A DNA stretch of 64,000 nucleotides, from positions 62,001 to 126,000 of the forward strand of contig NZ_BMUI01000012.1 in assembly GCF_014650115.1 (NCBI RefSeq), given 5' to 3'. Below are positions 55,782-63,968 of the stretch, piece by piece. A program made the translations under genes and the position numbers. Every line of letters begins with the position of its first letter. The stretch's first letter is position 1. This DNA comes from Streptomyces olivaceoviridis. GTDB taxonomy: Bacteria > Actinomycetota > Actinomycetes > Streptomycetales > Streptomycetaceae. Under the pieces are notes generated by a model, which saw nothing but the letters and a program-made list of their open reading frames with translations, was not told the DNA's origin and did not search any database.

Positions 55782-57074
55782 GTGAAGATCTACGGCAACT
55801 CAGCCGCCAGCTCGCGCCAGCGGGCGCAACGGACGCTGGCGCAGGCAAAGGGCAGACCGTCGCGGGTCTCCTTGGCGTTGATCGTGTCTGTTCTCCTCGC
55901 GACGACCGGGCTGTTGGGCTGGTTCGGTATCGACGACTTCGTCGGGGCGCTGACCTTCGCCGGGCGCATCACCGGTGCCGTACTCATCGCCGTGGCGTTC
56001 ACCACGCTGCTGGGCACCGTCGCAGCCGCTGACCACTGGCTGTGGAAGAGCTTTCGCTACTCCGGGCTGGTGACGCTGATCGGCTCGTTCGCGGCCTTGC
56101 TGACCAACTTCCTCGTGCTGGCGGAAATTCTCAAGGATGGCGATTCCGCGTTCTTCAAGGCGCTGTTCGGCGCGCTCACGGCGGGCTCGGCATACGCTGT
56201 CTGCGCGGTGTGCCGTACATCGGTCGACATCCCCGCTCCTAAGCGGGTGGCCGCGACACTGATCGTCACCACGGTCATCGCGGTGGCGAACTTCGGCTAC
56301 CAGAACCTCTACCTGCCGTCCCAGCGCGAAGTACGTCCTGTCCTCAGGTTGTCCGTGGGAAAGCCGATCACGAATCCGGATCGCAAGGCGTTCTCCGTGC
56401 CGGTGGACATCACGATCGAGAACCGCAGCGATGCCGCCTTCTACGTCCTGGGCACCGAATTCCACGCCATGGCGGAGCGGGTGCCACTGAGCTCGCAGGA
56501 CCGGCTCCGTCAGCAGTGGCGAACCGACTCCGAGCAGTGGGCGAAGTTCGAGGAGGTCAATCCGGTCTCCCGCAGGGAGATGCACCAGCCCGGCGAGTTG
56601 GTGTCAGCGCAGCCATGGATGCCGTACGGAGGTTGGATCTACGCCAGCGACACGTTCTCCTCCCGAGTGGTCGTGGAACTTCCCATGAACACCCCGTACG
56701 ATCAGCTGGCGTTCTATGCCAGCGCGCACCTGACACGCAAGGACCGAGCCCGCCTGGAGAACCTCAGGTTCATCGGGTACAGCTGGCGTGGTGCCCAGAT
56801 CCCCCAGTGGCTCAAGGCGCGCAAGGATTTCGACTCCATCGTCTACGGAAGCCGTGTTCACGAGAACAACGCGATCGACGACAAGACGAGAAAGCCTCGG
56901 TACATGACCGTGTACTGGCGCTTCGGCACCCATGGCGTCAACTTGCTCGAAACCATCAGCACGGCGGACGGCAAGGACGAGTCCCAGGAAGCGGTGGAAG
57001 GCCGGTACGGCGTCCGTCAGGTCGAAACGGGCCCGGTCGAACGGCCCCTGGCGGACATCAAGAACCCACGATGA
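55782..57074 (+). CDS. Membrane protein of unknown function
   Basis: A 430-residue protein. The N-terminal 160 residues have four to five membrane helices (LALIVSVLLATTGLLGWFGI, ITGAVLIAVAFTTLLGTV, GLVTLIGSFAALLTNFLVLA, RVAATLIVTTVIAVANFGY). A soluble, probably extracellular domain of beta type follows (LRLSVGKPITNPDRKAFSVP, DITIENRSDAAFYVLGTEFH). Start choice is uncertain; GTG 55782 is nearest the first helix. It converges on the lasso cyclase gene with a 17-bp overlap of stops. No family recognised. Confidence 0.65.
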   Translation: MKIYGNSAASSRQRAQRTLAQAKGRPSRVSLALIVSVLLATTGLLGWFGIDDFVGALTFAGRITGAVLIAVAFTTLLGTVAAADHWLWKSFRYSGLVTLIGSFAALLTNFLVLAEILKDGDSAFFKALFGALTAGSAYAVCAVCRTSVDIPAPKRVAATLIVTTVIAVANFGYQNLYLPSQREVRPVLRLSVGKPITNPDRKAFSVPVDITIENRSDAAFYVLGTEFHAMAERVPLSSQDRLRQQWRTDSEQWAKFEEVNPVSRREMHQPGELVSAQPWMPYGGWIYASDTFSSRVVVELPMNTPYDQLAFYASAHLTRKDRARLENLRFIGYSWRGAQIPQWLKARKDFDSIVYGSRVHENNAIDDKTRKPRYMTVYWRFGTHGVNLLETISTADGKDESQEAVEGRYGVRQVETGPVERPLADIKNPR

Positions 57075-58875
57075 CCGGCTCGGTCGCGCCGGGTGCCGCA
57101 GCACGCTCGTCCAGCAGTCCCTCAAGCCACACCACCAGAGCGAGCGAGCCGTTCATCCGGTCCCAGGAGGCGGCGTCGCCCATGCCGAGCTGAGCCTCCC
57201 GCACCGCCTGGCAGAGTGTGTCGATGTCGAACATCTCCGCGATGAGCGGATGCCGTGCGGAGCGGCAGAGGTCGACGAGGTCGTCGCCGTGTGCCCGCAG
57301 ACCATGGACGTACGGCTCGTTGAAGGGGATCTTGTCCGCTCGGTCGCGTATCCGGGGCGGGAGCATGTCCGCCATGGCCTCGCGCAGAACCGCCTTCGGA
57401 CAGCCGGGGCGGAACGTGGCTTCAGGGGGCAGGCGGCGCATCGTGGCGACGACCTCCGGGTCGAGGAAGGGGTGGGAGAGGAAGAAGCCGTTCCGCGGGG
57501 CGCAGCGCCAGGACAGCGGGTCCGGCGCGGCGAGGTAGTTGGCCGCCTCGTAGAGCGACTGCTCCGGCTCGCGCCCGAACACGAACCGGCTCTCCGCGGC
57601 GCCGGCCGCGCGGTAGCCGTGCGCCCGCGCGAATCCGCGTCGCAGCCACGGCGGGCGGGTGAAGTGGCCGAGGCCCCCGAGGACCGTGCCGCGGTGGACC
57701 AGCCTGTTGATCCGTTCGGCGGTCAGCGGAAGCGCCGGCTGTACGACGTGGGCGCGGACGATGTCGCGCACTCCCTGTTCGCTCGCCGCGGCCCGGGCCC
57801 GCGCCCGACTCGTCATCTCCCGGAGCCGTCCGGAGCGGGCCAGCCGGTGCAGTTGGAACGGGTTGGCGTCCACGATCGGATCGGCTCCGCATCCGGTCAG
57901 GAGGGTGTCACAGCCCAACTCGGCCGCGGCGGCGTGCAGCCTGCTCCAGAAGGGGGCGCGGAAGGCGTGGGCATGCGGCTCGTCGGCGTCCCCGGCATGG
58001 TGCCGGAAGTCGTCGAAGTCGGCCACGTCGTCGGCGTCGACGATCAACGGGCGTGCGCCGGGTGCCAGTGCGCGGACCGCCTCCACCGCCTCGTCCAGGT
58101 ACGGCCGCTCCCCGGCCAGCTCTCCCCCGCCGAAACGCCCGGCGAGCAGGACCAGGTCCCCGGTACCGCCCTCCTGTCCCGCGGCGAGCAGACGGGCCGT
58201 GAGCAACGCGACGCTGGTGGAGTCGGTGCCGCCGGAGACATGGCAGGCGACCGTCCGGCCGAGGCGGCGCCCGACAGCGCGCTCCAGCGCGCGGCGCAGC
58301 TGCTGCCCGGGAGTGCATCCGTCCGTCACCGCCACCGGCGGGTCGACGGTGCTCCCGGCGGTGCGGCTCAGCCGCCGGCCGCGCATCCGCCCGGTGACGG
58401 AGAGCTCCACCACCTCGCCGCCGAGGATCCGGCGCACCCCGGTGAACGGGCTCAGCTCCGTGTGCGGTTGCGCCATGTTCCCGGTCAGGTACCGGCAGAA
58501 GTAGCGGCGTTCCAGCTCCGCTGGGCTGCCCAGGCCGCGCGCCGAGGTGCTCACCGCGCTCACCCGGCCACCGGACTGCCTGGCGAACAAGGGGATGCGC
58601 GCCTGCTCGTCCCGCATCAGCAGGACGCGGTCCCGGTACACCAGGACTGCCGCGAAGTCGCCGATGGGCAGCGCCGGTTCGGGCCCCGGCCGGGCGAAGG
58701 CGCCGAGGAGGGCGCGGGCGCCCGCCAGGCGGTCGTGGACCGAGCCGACCCAGCCGACGACCGCCGCGGTGCCGGCCGGTGAGGACACCGTCGTCACCAG
58801 TCCCCGCCGGACCATGGCCTGGTCCGTCCGGAGCCGGGGTGCGTCCCCGGTGAACTCGACTCGGAGGGCTTCCAC
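57058..58875 (-). CDS. Lasso-peptide macrolactam cyclase (asparagine-synthetase-like, C protein)
   Basis: A 605-residue protein. The N-terminal ~180 residues are a glutamine-amidotransferase-like domain without a leading catalytic Cys (VGWVGSVHDRLAGARALLGA, VLVYRDRVLLMRDEQARIPL). The C-terminal asparagine-synthetase domain has the ATP motif ACHVSGGTDSTSVALL, the second loop TLLTGCGADPIVDANPFQLH, and a terminal CPKAVLREAMADMLPPRIRD. Lasso cyclases adenylate the Asp/Glu side chain so the core N-terminus closes the ring. It is third in a tight minus-strand operon, 10 bp after the B2 gene. Architecture plus neighbours make this a lasso cyclase, not a metabolic asparagine synthetase. Confidence 0.88.
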   Translation of the reverse strand: MEALRVEFTGDAPRLRTDQAMVRRGLVTTVSSPAGTAAVVGWVGSVHDRLAGARALLGAFARPGPEPALPIGDFAAVLVYRDRVLLMRDEQARIPLFARQSGGRVSAVSTSARGLGSPAELERRYFCRYLTGNMAQPHTELSPFTGVRRILGGEVVELSVTGRMRGRRLSRTAGSTVDPPVAVTDGCTPGQQLRRALERAVGRRLGRTVACHVSGGTDSTSVALLTARLLAAGQEGGTGDLVLLAGRFGGGELAGERPYLDEAVEAVRALAPGARPLIVDADDVADFDDFRHHAGDADEPHAHAFRAPFWSRLHAAAAELGCDTLLTGCGADPIVDANPFQLHRLARSGRLREMTSRARARAAASEQGVRDIVRAHVVQPALPLTAERINRLVHRGTVLGGLGHFTRPPWLRRGFARAHGYRAAGAAESRFVFGREPEQSLYEAANYLAAPDPLSWRCAPRNGFFLSHPFLDPEVVATMRRLPPEATFRPGCPKAVLREAMADMLPPRIRDRADKIPFNEPYVHGLRAHGDDLVDLCRSARHPLIAEMFDIDTLCQAVREAQLGMGDAASWDRMNGSLALVVWLEGLLDERAAAPGATEPVIVGS

Positions 58876-58885
58876 GCCGACGCCC

Positions 58886-59500
58886 TCAGCAGCCGACCGA
58901 GAGGACCGGTGTGAAGGCGTGCCCTCGCGGATCGGCGTCCGGGATGCTCAGGCCGGCCGCGGACGTCCAGGCGTGCAGGGCGAACGGGTGCTCGCGCACA
59001 CCCACGTGCAGTACGGCGTGGAAGCCGCGCCGCCGCAACAGGACGAAGGCCGTGACGGCCTCGGTCTTGCAGTCGCCGTTGACCAACCAGCTTCTCCGGC
59101 CGGCTGTTCGGACCGCTCGTTTCAAGCGCGCGACGTCCGCCGTGGACGGGGTGTCCGTGCGGGCGTACTGAGGGGCGACCAAGGGCAGGAACCGGAGGAC
59201 GCGCCCGAAGCCGAGCGTCCGGATCAGCAGGTGCCCGCCGCGCAGCCAGAGCCCCACCTCGGCGTCCGTATCCGCCTGCCGACGGGCCCTCGCGCATCCG
59301 GCCCGGACGAGACCGGTGACGAGTTCCGCGCGCTCCTCGGGGCTTTCGGCGGCGAACTTCTCGACGTCCGCCGCCGTCATTCCGAGAAACCGCGTGCGCT
59401 TCCAGTCGGCGATGAGCGCCCCTGAGGGCAGCCTGGTGACGCGGCAGTGCGGTGACAGGATCCGTGTCATGGCCACCAGGGCGTCAGGGTCCTGTGTCAC
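58886..59500 (-). CDS. Lasso-peptide leader peptidase (B2) with an RRE-like N-terminus
   Basis: A 204-residue protein. The C-terminal half is a transglutaminase-like cysteine protease with Cys144 (NGDCKTEAVTAFVLLRRRGF), His176 (HPFALHAWTS) and Asp188 or Asp190, the B2 triad that cuts off the leader. The N-terminal ~70 residues (LSPHCRVTRLPSGALIADWK, then MTAADVEKFAAESPEE) look like a short RiPP recognition element, which would make this a fused B1-B2 protein; this part is inference. GTG start with GGGAGG 8 bases upstream, 32 bp after the precursor stop. Confidence 0.85.
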   Translation of the reverse strand: MTQDPDALVAMTRILSPHCRVTRLPSGALIADWKRTRFLGMTAADVEKFAAESPEERAELVTGLVRAGCARARRQADTDAEVGLWLRGGHLLIRTLGFGRVLRFLPLVAPQYARTDTPSTADVARLKRAVRTAGRRSWLVNGDCKTEAVTAFVLLRRRGFHAVLHVGVREHPFALHAWTSAAGLSIPDADPRGHAFTPVLSVGC

Positions 59501-59532
59501 CGCACGACCTCCCTCGCCCCGGTGCACGGGTG

Positions 59533-59649
59533 TCAGGACTGATATCCGTGACCGTCGTAGTCGCCGCCGCTGAAACCCCGGATCAGACGGCCGCCGCCGA
59601 GAAGGACAAGGCCACGCGGCATACGGCGCCGCAGGAATCGGATCAACAT
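59533..59649 (-). CDS. Candidate lasso-peptide precursor (A protein, 38 residues)
   Basis: A 38-codon gene directly upstream of B2, with an excellent GGAGG 6-7 bases before the ATG. The leader (residues 1-24) is basic and hydrophobic: MLIRFLRRRMPRGLVLLGGG, then RLIR. The predicted core is GFSGGDYDGHGYQS: Gly25 as N-terminal ring residue and Asp32 at position 8, giving an 8-membered macrolactam with a six-residue loop and tail. Lasso rings of 7-9 residues closed by Asp/Glu fit this. The leader lacks the usual Thr at position -2 (Ile here) and the YxxPxL leader motif, so it would be an unusual class. It was found by reading the sequence and is shorter than typical gene-calling limits. Confidence 0.65.
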   Translation of the reverse strand: MLIRFLRRRMPRGLVLLGGGRLIRGFSGGDYDGHGYQS

Positions 59650-59689
59650 CGCCTACCTCCAGGACCGGGTGGCGTCGATCAACTCCAGG

Positions 59690-60094
59690 CTACTCCGGCC
59701 CGAATGCCTCGCAACCTCGGCGATGGCGCCCGCCGGCGGTGTCGATGTCGTAGTACACCTTCAACGGGTTCACCGAACTGATGCCTCGCGCGTCGTACCA
59801 CTGGGTGCCTGGGGGCTTGTCGCCCGGGTAGCCGGAGGTGTTGCCGGGGGTCTTCAGCAGATCGGCGTCCGGCCACGCCCCGAACCCGAACCAAGTGGTG
59901 GCGGAGCCCAGTTCGGTGGGAATGAGGACCGCGCCGTAGTCGTAGTTCTCGTCGCCCGACCCGGTCCATCCCCGCACCGAGCGGAAGTTGAACATCATGT
60001 GGCCGGCGGTCGGGAGTGTGTGCGGCCCGATGAACCAGGCGGTCGCGAGGTACCGGTCGCCGTTCGCCGCGGTGATGAGCAGGGACGCGTGCAC
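59690..60094 (-). pseudogene. V8-like serine protease remnant without catalytic Ser
   Basis: About 134 codons of a glutamyl-endopeptidase-type S1 protease: His in LPTAGHMMFN, Asp region YDYGAVLIPTELG, WFGFGAWPDADLL, SGYPGDKPPGTQWYDARGIS, then DIDTAGG. Here the expected GxSGSP block is replaced by RHRRGCEAFGPE and a stop. The N-terminus and signal peptide are also missing. It ends 41 bp upstream of the lasso precursor on the same strand; the 3' truncation may date from insertion of the lasso operon. Confidence 0.75.
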
Positions 60095-60178
60095 GCGCCG
60101 AGGATGGTCCGCCGGGCTTCAGGCGATGGCGCCCAGGGTCGCCACCACCGTGCGAAGGGCGCGATCGGCTGGTCGGCA

Positions 60179-62431
60179 TCAGGGGCGACGGGGTGGGCGG
60201 GGCCGGTCGCCGCGCCGGTGGAGCTCCACGGCCACGGGAGCGGCGGTGAAGACGGAGGAGTACGTACCGACCGCGAGGCCGATGAGCAGGGCCAGGGCGA
60301 AGTCGGTGAGCGACGACCCGCCGAACACGGCGAGAGCGGTGAGGATGAAGGCGGCGCCCATGCCGGTGTTCACGGTGCGGGGCAGGGTCTGGAGGATCGC
60401 CTGGTTCGCGATGCCGGGCAGCGGTCTTCCGGTGGCTTCGCGGGCGAGTTCCCTGACGCGGTCGAAGAGGACCACGGAGTCGTTCACCGAGTAGCCGATG
60501 ACGGTGAGCAGGGCCGCAAGGAACACCCCGTCGACAGGCTTGCCGAGCCAGGCGAAGACACCGACGAGGATCACCACGTCGTGGGCGAGGGCCGCGACCG
60601 CGGCGGTGCCGAAGAGCAGGCGGAAGCGCGCCGTCAGGTAGACGAGCTGTGCGCCGAGGGCGACGGCGAGCGCGACCAGGGCACCACGGCGCAGTTCCTC
60701 CCCGAGGCTGGGGCCGATCAGTTCGTCGCGGACCTTGTCCGCCCCGCCGGCGAGGTCGCGTACGGTGCCGGTCACCTCGGCCTCCTCGGCGTTGGTCAGC
60801 GGGTCGGTGCGCACGGTGAGGCCGCTGTCGCCGGAGGACTGCACGACGGCCCGGGGGAATCCGGCCTCCGCGAGCGCGGTGCGGGCCCGGTCGGCATCGA
60901 CGGGGGCGCCGGTGGCGTACTCGATGAGGCGGCCACCGGTGAACTCCACTCCGAGGTCGAGGCCCCGCACCGCGATGCCCGACGCGGCCAGGACGAGCAC
61001 GGCGGCGGACACGGCCAGCCAGCGGCGTGGCTGGCGCATGAGGTGGGGGGCGCGTCGGGTGAGCCGGTCGCGGACGGCGCCCGTGGTCGCGATGCCGGTG
61101 AGGTGGGGTCGGCGGCGCAGGCCGGGACGGCCGGCGGCGTACTCGGCGAGCACCCGGGTGATCACCAGGGCGCTGAACATGGAGGCGAGCACGCCGATGC
61201 CGAGGGTGACACCGAAGCCCCGCACGGGCCCGGACGCGAGGAAGAACAGCAGAGCTGCGGCGATCAGGGTGGTGATGTTGGAGTCGGCGATCGCGCTGAG
61301 GGCGTTGCGGAACCCGGCCGCCAGCGCCGAGCGGGCACTGGGGCGGCGGACCGCGTACTCCTCGCGGGCCCGTTCGAAGACCAGCACATTGGCGTCCACG
61401 GCCATGCCGATCGCCAGGACGAAGCCGGCCAGGCCCGGCAGGGTCAAGGTGGCGCCGAGCACGGCCAGAGCGGCGTAGGAGACCAGGCCGTAGCAGACCA
61501 GGGCGACGGCGGCCAGCGCCCCCATCAGCCGGTAGACGACGATGATGAACAGCGAGGTCAGCGCCGTACCGATGGCCGCCGCCCAGGCACTTGCCGTGAT
61601 GGCCCGCGCGCCCAGGGTCGGGCCGACGGTGCGCTGTTCGACGGTCTCGACCGGCACGGGCAGAGCTCCGCCGTTGATGAGGAGGGACAGCTCGCGGGCT
61701 TCCTCGGCGCCGAAGGAGCCCGTGATCTGTGTGGCGCCGTCGCGGATGCCGGTCCCGCACGCCACGGACGGGTCGACCTGCGGTGAGGAGATGACCTTGC
61801 CGTCGAGGACGATGGCCACCCGCCGTTCCGGGGCACCCGGCGGGTGGCAGGCGGCCTCGCCGGTCAGCCGCGCCCAGCCGTCACGGCCGGCGCCCGCGAA
61901 GCCGACGGTGACGTGCCATCCGGCGCCGCCCTGCTGGTCGAAGCGGGCGGCGGCTTCCTTGACGTGCGCGCCGGTCAGGGCCGCGGCACCGAGGCGCAGC
62001 GGCGTGCCGGACTCATCGGGCAGGACGGATTCCCGGGGGCGCTCGGGCAGGGGCCGGGAGCCGTCGTCCGCGCCGTCGGCGCTGCCGAGCACCGGGTGGA
62101 AGGTGAGCTGCGCGGTGCGGCCCAGGACGTCGGCGGCCTTCTTCGGGTCCTGCACGCCGGGCAGTTCGACGAGGATGCGGTCGTCGCCGGAACGGACGAG
62201 GGTGGGTTCGGCGACGCCCAGCGCGTCGATGCGACCGCGCAGCACCTCCAGGGTGCGGTCGGTGACCGCGCGGTCGGCGTCGGTGGTGGCGGTGGACCGG
62301 GTCTGAAGCACGATCTGGGTGCCGCCGCGCAGGTCGAGTCCGAGGCGGACCGGCACGGTGACGGCGATGTACAGCGATACGGCGATCACGGCGAGGGCGA
62401 GCGACGCTCTCACCCGGGGGGAACGGGTCAA
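60179..62431 (-). CDS. Fused SecDF protein-export membrane protein
   Basis: A 750-residue fusion of SecD and SecF. The SecD half has LGLDLRGGTQIVLQTRST, a large outer domain with LPGVQDPKKAADVLG, and the GMAVDANVLVFERAREEY loop. The SecF half has GLDLGVEFTGGRLIEYATG and VIGYSVNDSVVLFDRVREL. About 12 membrane helices. SecDF helps pull preproteins across the membrane with proton flow. Streptomyces usually encode SecD and SecF in tandem elsewhere; a fused copy here is probably an accessory paralogue. Confidence 0.92.
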   Translation of the reverse strand: MTRSPRVRASLALAVIAVSLYIAVTVPVRLGLDLRGGTQIVLQTRSTATTDADRAVTDRTLEVLRGRIDALGVAEPTLVRSGDDRILVELPGVQDPKKAADVLGRTAQLTFHPVLGSADGADDGSRPLPERPRESVLPDESGTPLRLGAAALTGAHVKEAAARFDQQGGAGWHVTVGFAGAGRDGWARLTGEAACHPPGAPERRVAIVLDGKVISSPQVDPSVACGTGIRDGATQITGSFGAEEARELSLLINGGALPVPVETVEQRTVGPTLGARAITASAWAAAIGTALTSLFIIVVYRLMGALAAVALVCYGLVSYAALAVLGATLTLPGLAGFVLAIGMAVDANVLVFERAREEYAVRRPSARSALAAGFRNALSAIADSNITTLIAAALLFFLASGPVRGFGVTLGIGVLASMFSALVITRVLAEYAAGRPGLRRRPHLTGIATTGAVRDRLTRRAPHLMRQPRRWLAVSAAVLVLAASGIAVRGLDLGVEFTGGRLIEYATGAPVDADRARTALAEAGFPRAVVQSSGDSGLTVRTDPLTNAEEAEVTGTVRDLAGGADKVRDELIGPSLGEELRRGALVALAVALGAQLVYLTARFRLLFGTAAVAALAHDVVILVGVFAWLGKPVDGVFLAALLTVIGYSVNDSVVLFDRVRELAREATGRPLPGIANQAILQTLPRTVNTGMGAAFILTALAVFGGSSLTDFALALLIGLAVGTYSSVFTAAPVAVELHRRGDRPRPPRRP

Positions 62432-62527
62432 CGGGGGCCTCCGGCGGGCACACCACGGCCACGGCGGCGGCCGGAGACAGGCCGCGGCCCGGGGGCGAGG
62501 TGCGCGGTGAACGAAAGAGGGGAAGGG

Positions 62528-63172
62528 TCAGGTGCCGGATGCCTGGGGCGGTGCCCGTCCACGGTCACGGGGTGCGTGAGGGTCCGAAGAGGGGATGTGC
62601 CCGGTCGATTCCGTGAGCCGTGCCGGGCGCGGCGGGGTGACGGCCGTGCCCTGGGGACAGGCGCCGAGGTGGCTGCGCGGAGCCGGATGCTCGCGGTGCT
62701 GCTCGTGGCGCGGTGCCGCCCGGACGGTGCAGACGGTGTCGCACCCGTCGTCGGCGCGCGGCGCGGCGTCCCCGTGATGGCCCGCTGCTGCCGCCGCTAC
62801 GGCCGCGGGGGCGCTCGGGGTCGCGGGGCCGCTCGGGGTCGCGGGGCCGCTCATGAGCGCAGGACCACTTGTGACGGCGGGGCCGCTCGTGACCGCAGGG
62901 CCGCTCATATCCGCAGGACCACTCGTGACCGCGAGGCCGCTCATGCCCGCAGGGCCGCTCACGGCCACAGGACCACTCATGCCCGCGAGGCCGCTCGTGA
63001 CCGCAGGGCCCCTCACGGCCATAGGACCACCTACAGCCACAGGACCGCTCACAGCCACAGGGCCGGTGAGGCCGACCGCGGTCAGCAACGTCACGACGAC
63101 GGCCGCCAGTACCGCGACGAGGGACAGCCGGGCACTTCCTCGGCAGGGGGCGGTGCGCGCGGGATGGTGCAT
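62528..63172 (-). CDS. Membrane-anchored Gly-Pro repeat protein
   Basis: A 214-residue protein. The N-terminal anchor (ARLSLVAVLAAVVVTLLTAVGL) is followed by ~14 repeats of a six-residue pattern (S/G-G-P/L-A/V-x-x, e.g. SGPVAVSGPAGMSGLAVTSG) and then an Ala-rich region and a Cys pair (DDGCDTVCTVRAAPR) that resembles the conserved tail of small Streptomyces secreted proteins near sensor operons. Function unknown. It lies between SecDF and a response regulator. Confidence 0.65.
   Translation of the reverse strand: MHHPARTAPCRGSARLSLVAVLAAVVVTLLTAVGLTGPVAVSGPVAVGGPMAVRGPAVTSGLAGMSGPVAVSGPAGMSGLAVTSGPADMSGPAVTSGPAVTSGPALMSGPATPSGPATPSAPAAVAAAAAGHHGDAAPRADDGCDTVCTVRAAPRHEQHREHPAPRSHLGACPQGTAVTPPRPARLTESTGHIPSSDPHAPRDRGRAPPQASGT
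62810..63070. repeat. 18-bp coding repeat array
   Basis: About 14 imperfect 18-bp units of the form CTCATGCCCGCAGGGCCG, in frame with the Gly-Pro repeat protein. Copy differences are mostly synonymous or conservative, suggesting recent expansion by slippage. Confidence 0.75.
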
Positions 63173-63266
63173 GCCCCTCCCCCTCTCGTCGTGGTGTGCG
63201 GGTGCCGGCCGGGCGCACGTGTCGGGTCCGGGAGCGGGCGACTGCCGGCGGGGACCGGACGGGGGA

Positions 63267-63968
63267 TCAGGGTTCGATCAGGCCGACGCGGATGGCGTAA
63301 CGGGTGAGTTCCAGGCGGTCGCGCAGACCGAGCTTCTGGAGCAGATTGGCGCGGTGCCGCTGGACCGTCTTGACGCTGATGAACAGCAACTCCGCGATCT
63401 CCTTCGACGAGTGCCCCTCGGCCACCAGCTTCAGGACCTCCTCCTCGCGGGGGGTGAGGACCTGATCGGGGGCTTCCTCGCCGCGTCGGCCCCGGTCCAG
63501 GTAGTTGCGGATCAGGGCGGTGACCGCGCCGGGATACAGGAACGGTTCGTCCCGCATCGCGGCCCGGCACGCGGCGACCAGGTCCCGGTCGGCGACCGAC
63601 TTCAGCACGTACCCGCTCGCACCGGCCTTCAGAGCCTGGAAGAAGTACTGCTCGTTGTCGTGCATGGTGAGCATCAGGATCCGCAGACCCGGCTTGAGGA
63701 CGGCCAGTTCCCGGGCGGCCTGCAAGCCGGTCATGCGCGGCATGGCGATGTCCAGGACGGCCAGGTCGACGTCACGGGTGCGGGCCAGTTCGACGGCCTC
63801 GGCGCCGTCACCGGCCTCGGCGACCACCTCCAGGTCCGGTTCCTGGTCGAGGATGAGCCGCACACCCCGGCGGACCAGCGCGTGGTCGTCGGCGAGCAGG
63901 ATGCGGATCGTGCTCCGGGACGCCCTCCAGGGCGGTGTCCCGGTCGGGGAGGTCGTGGCGTCGGGCAT
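63267..63968 (-). CDS. NarL/LuxR-type response regulator
   Basis: A 233-residue regulator. The receiver domain has acidic pair and phospho-Asp in ILLADDHALVRRGVRLIL and AVLDIAMPRMTGLQAAREL, with Thr in MLTMHDNEQYFFQALKAGAS and Lys in GYVLKSVADRDL. The LuxR HTH is LTPREEEVLKLVAEGHSSKE, then IAELLFISVKTVQRHRANLL. A histidine kinase is expected just beyond the right edge. It may control the Gly-Pro protein and SecDF genes downstream on the same strand. Confidence 0.92.
   Translation of the reverse strand: MPDATTSPTGTPPWRASRSTIRILLADDHALVRRGVRLILDQEPDLEVVAEAGDGAEAVELARTRDVDLAVLDIAMPRMTGLQAARELAVLKPGLRILMLTMHDNEQYFFQALKAGASGYVLKSVADRDLVAACRAAMRDEPFLYPGAVTALIRNYLDRGRRGEEAPDQVLTPREEEVLKLVAEGHSSKEIAELLFISVKTVQRHRANLLQKLGLRDRLELTRYAIRVGLIEP

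Noticed and set aside
57058..58875. Cyclase gene considered as ordinary asparagine synthetase
   Set aside because: The N-terminal amidotransferase Cys is absent, and the gene is coupled to a B2 peptidase and a short precursor.
62810..63070. Repeat array considered as CRISPR
   Set aside because: Units are contiguous 18-bp coding repeats without unique spacers.
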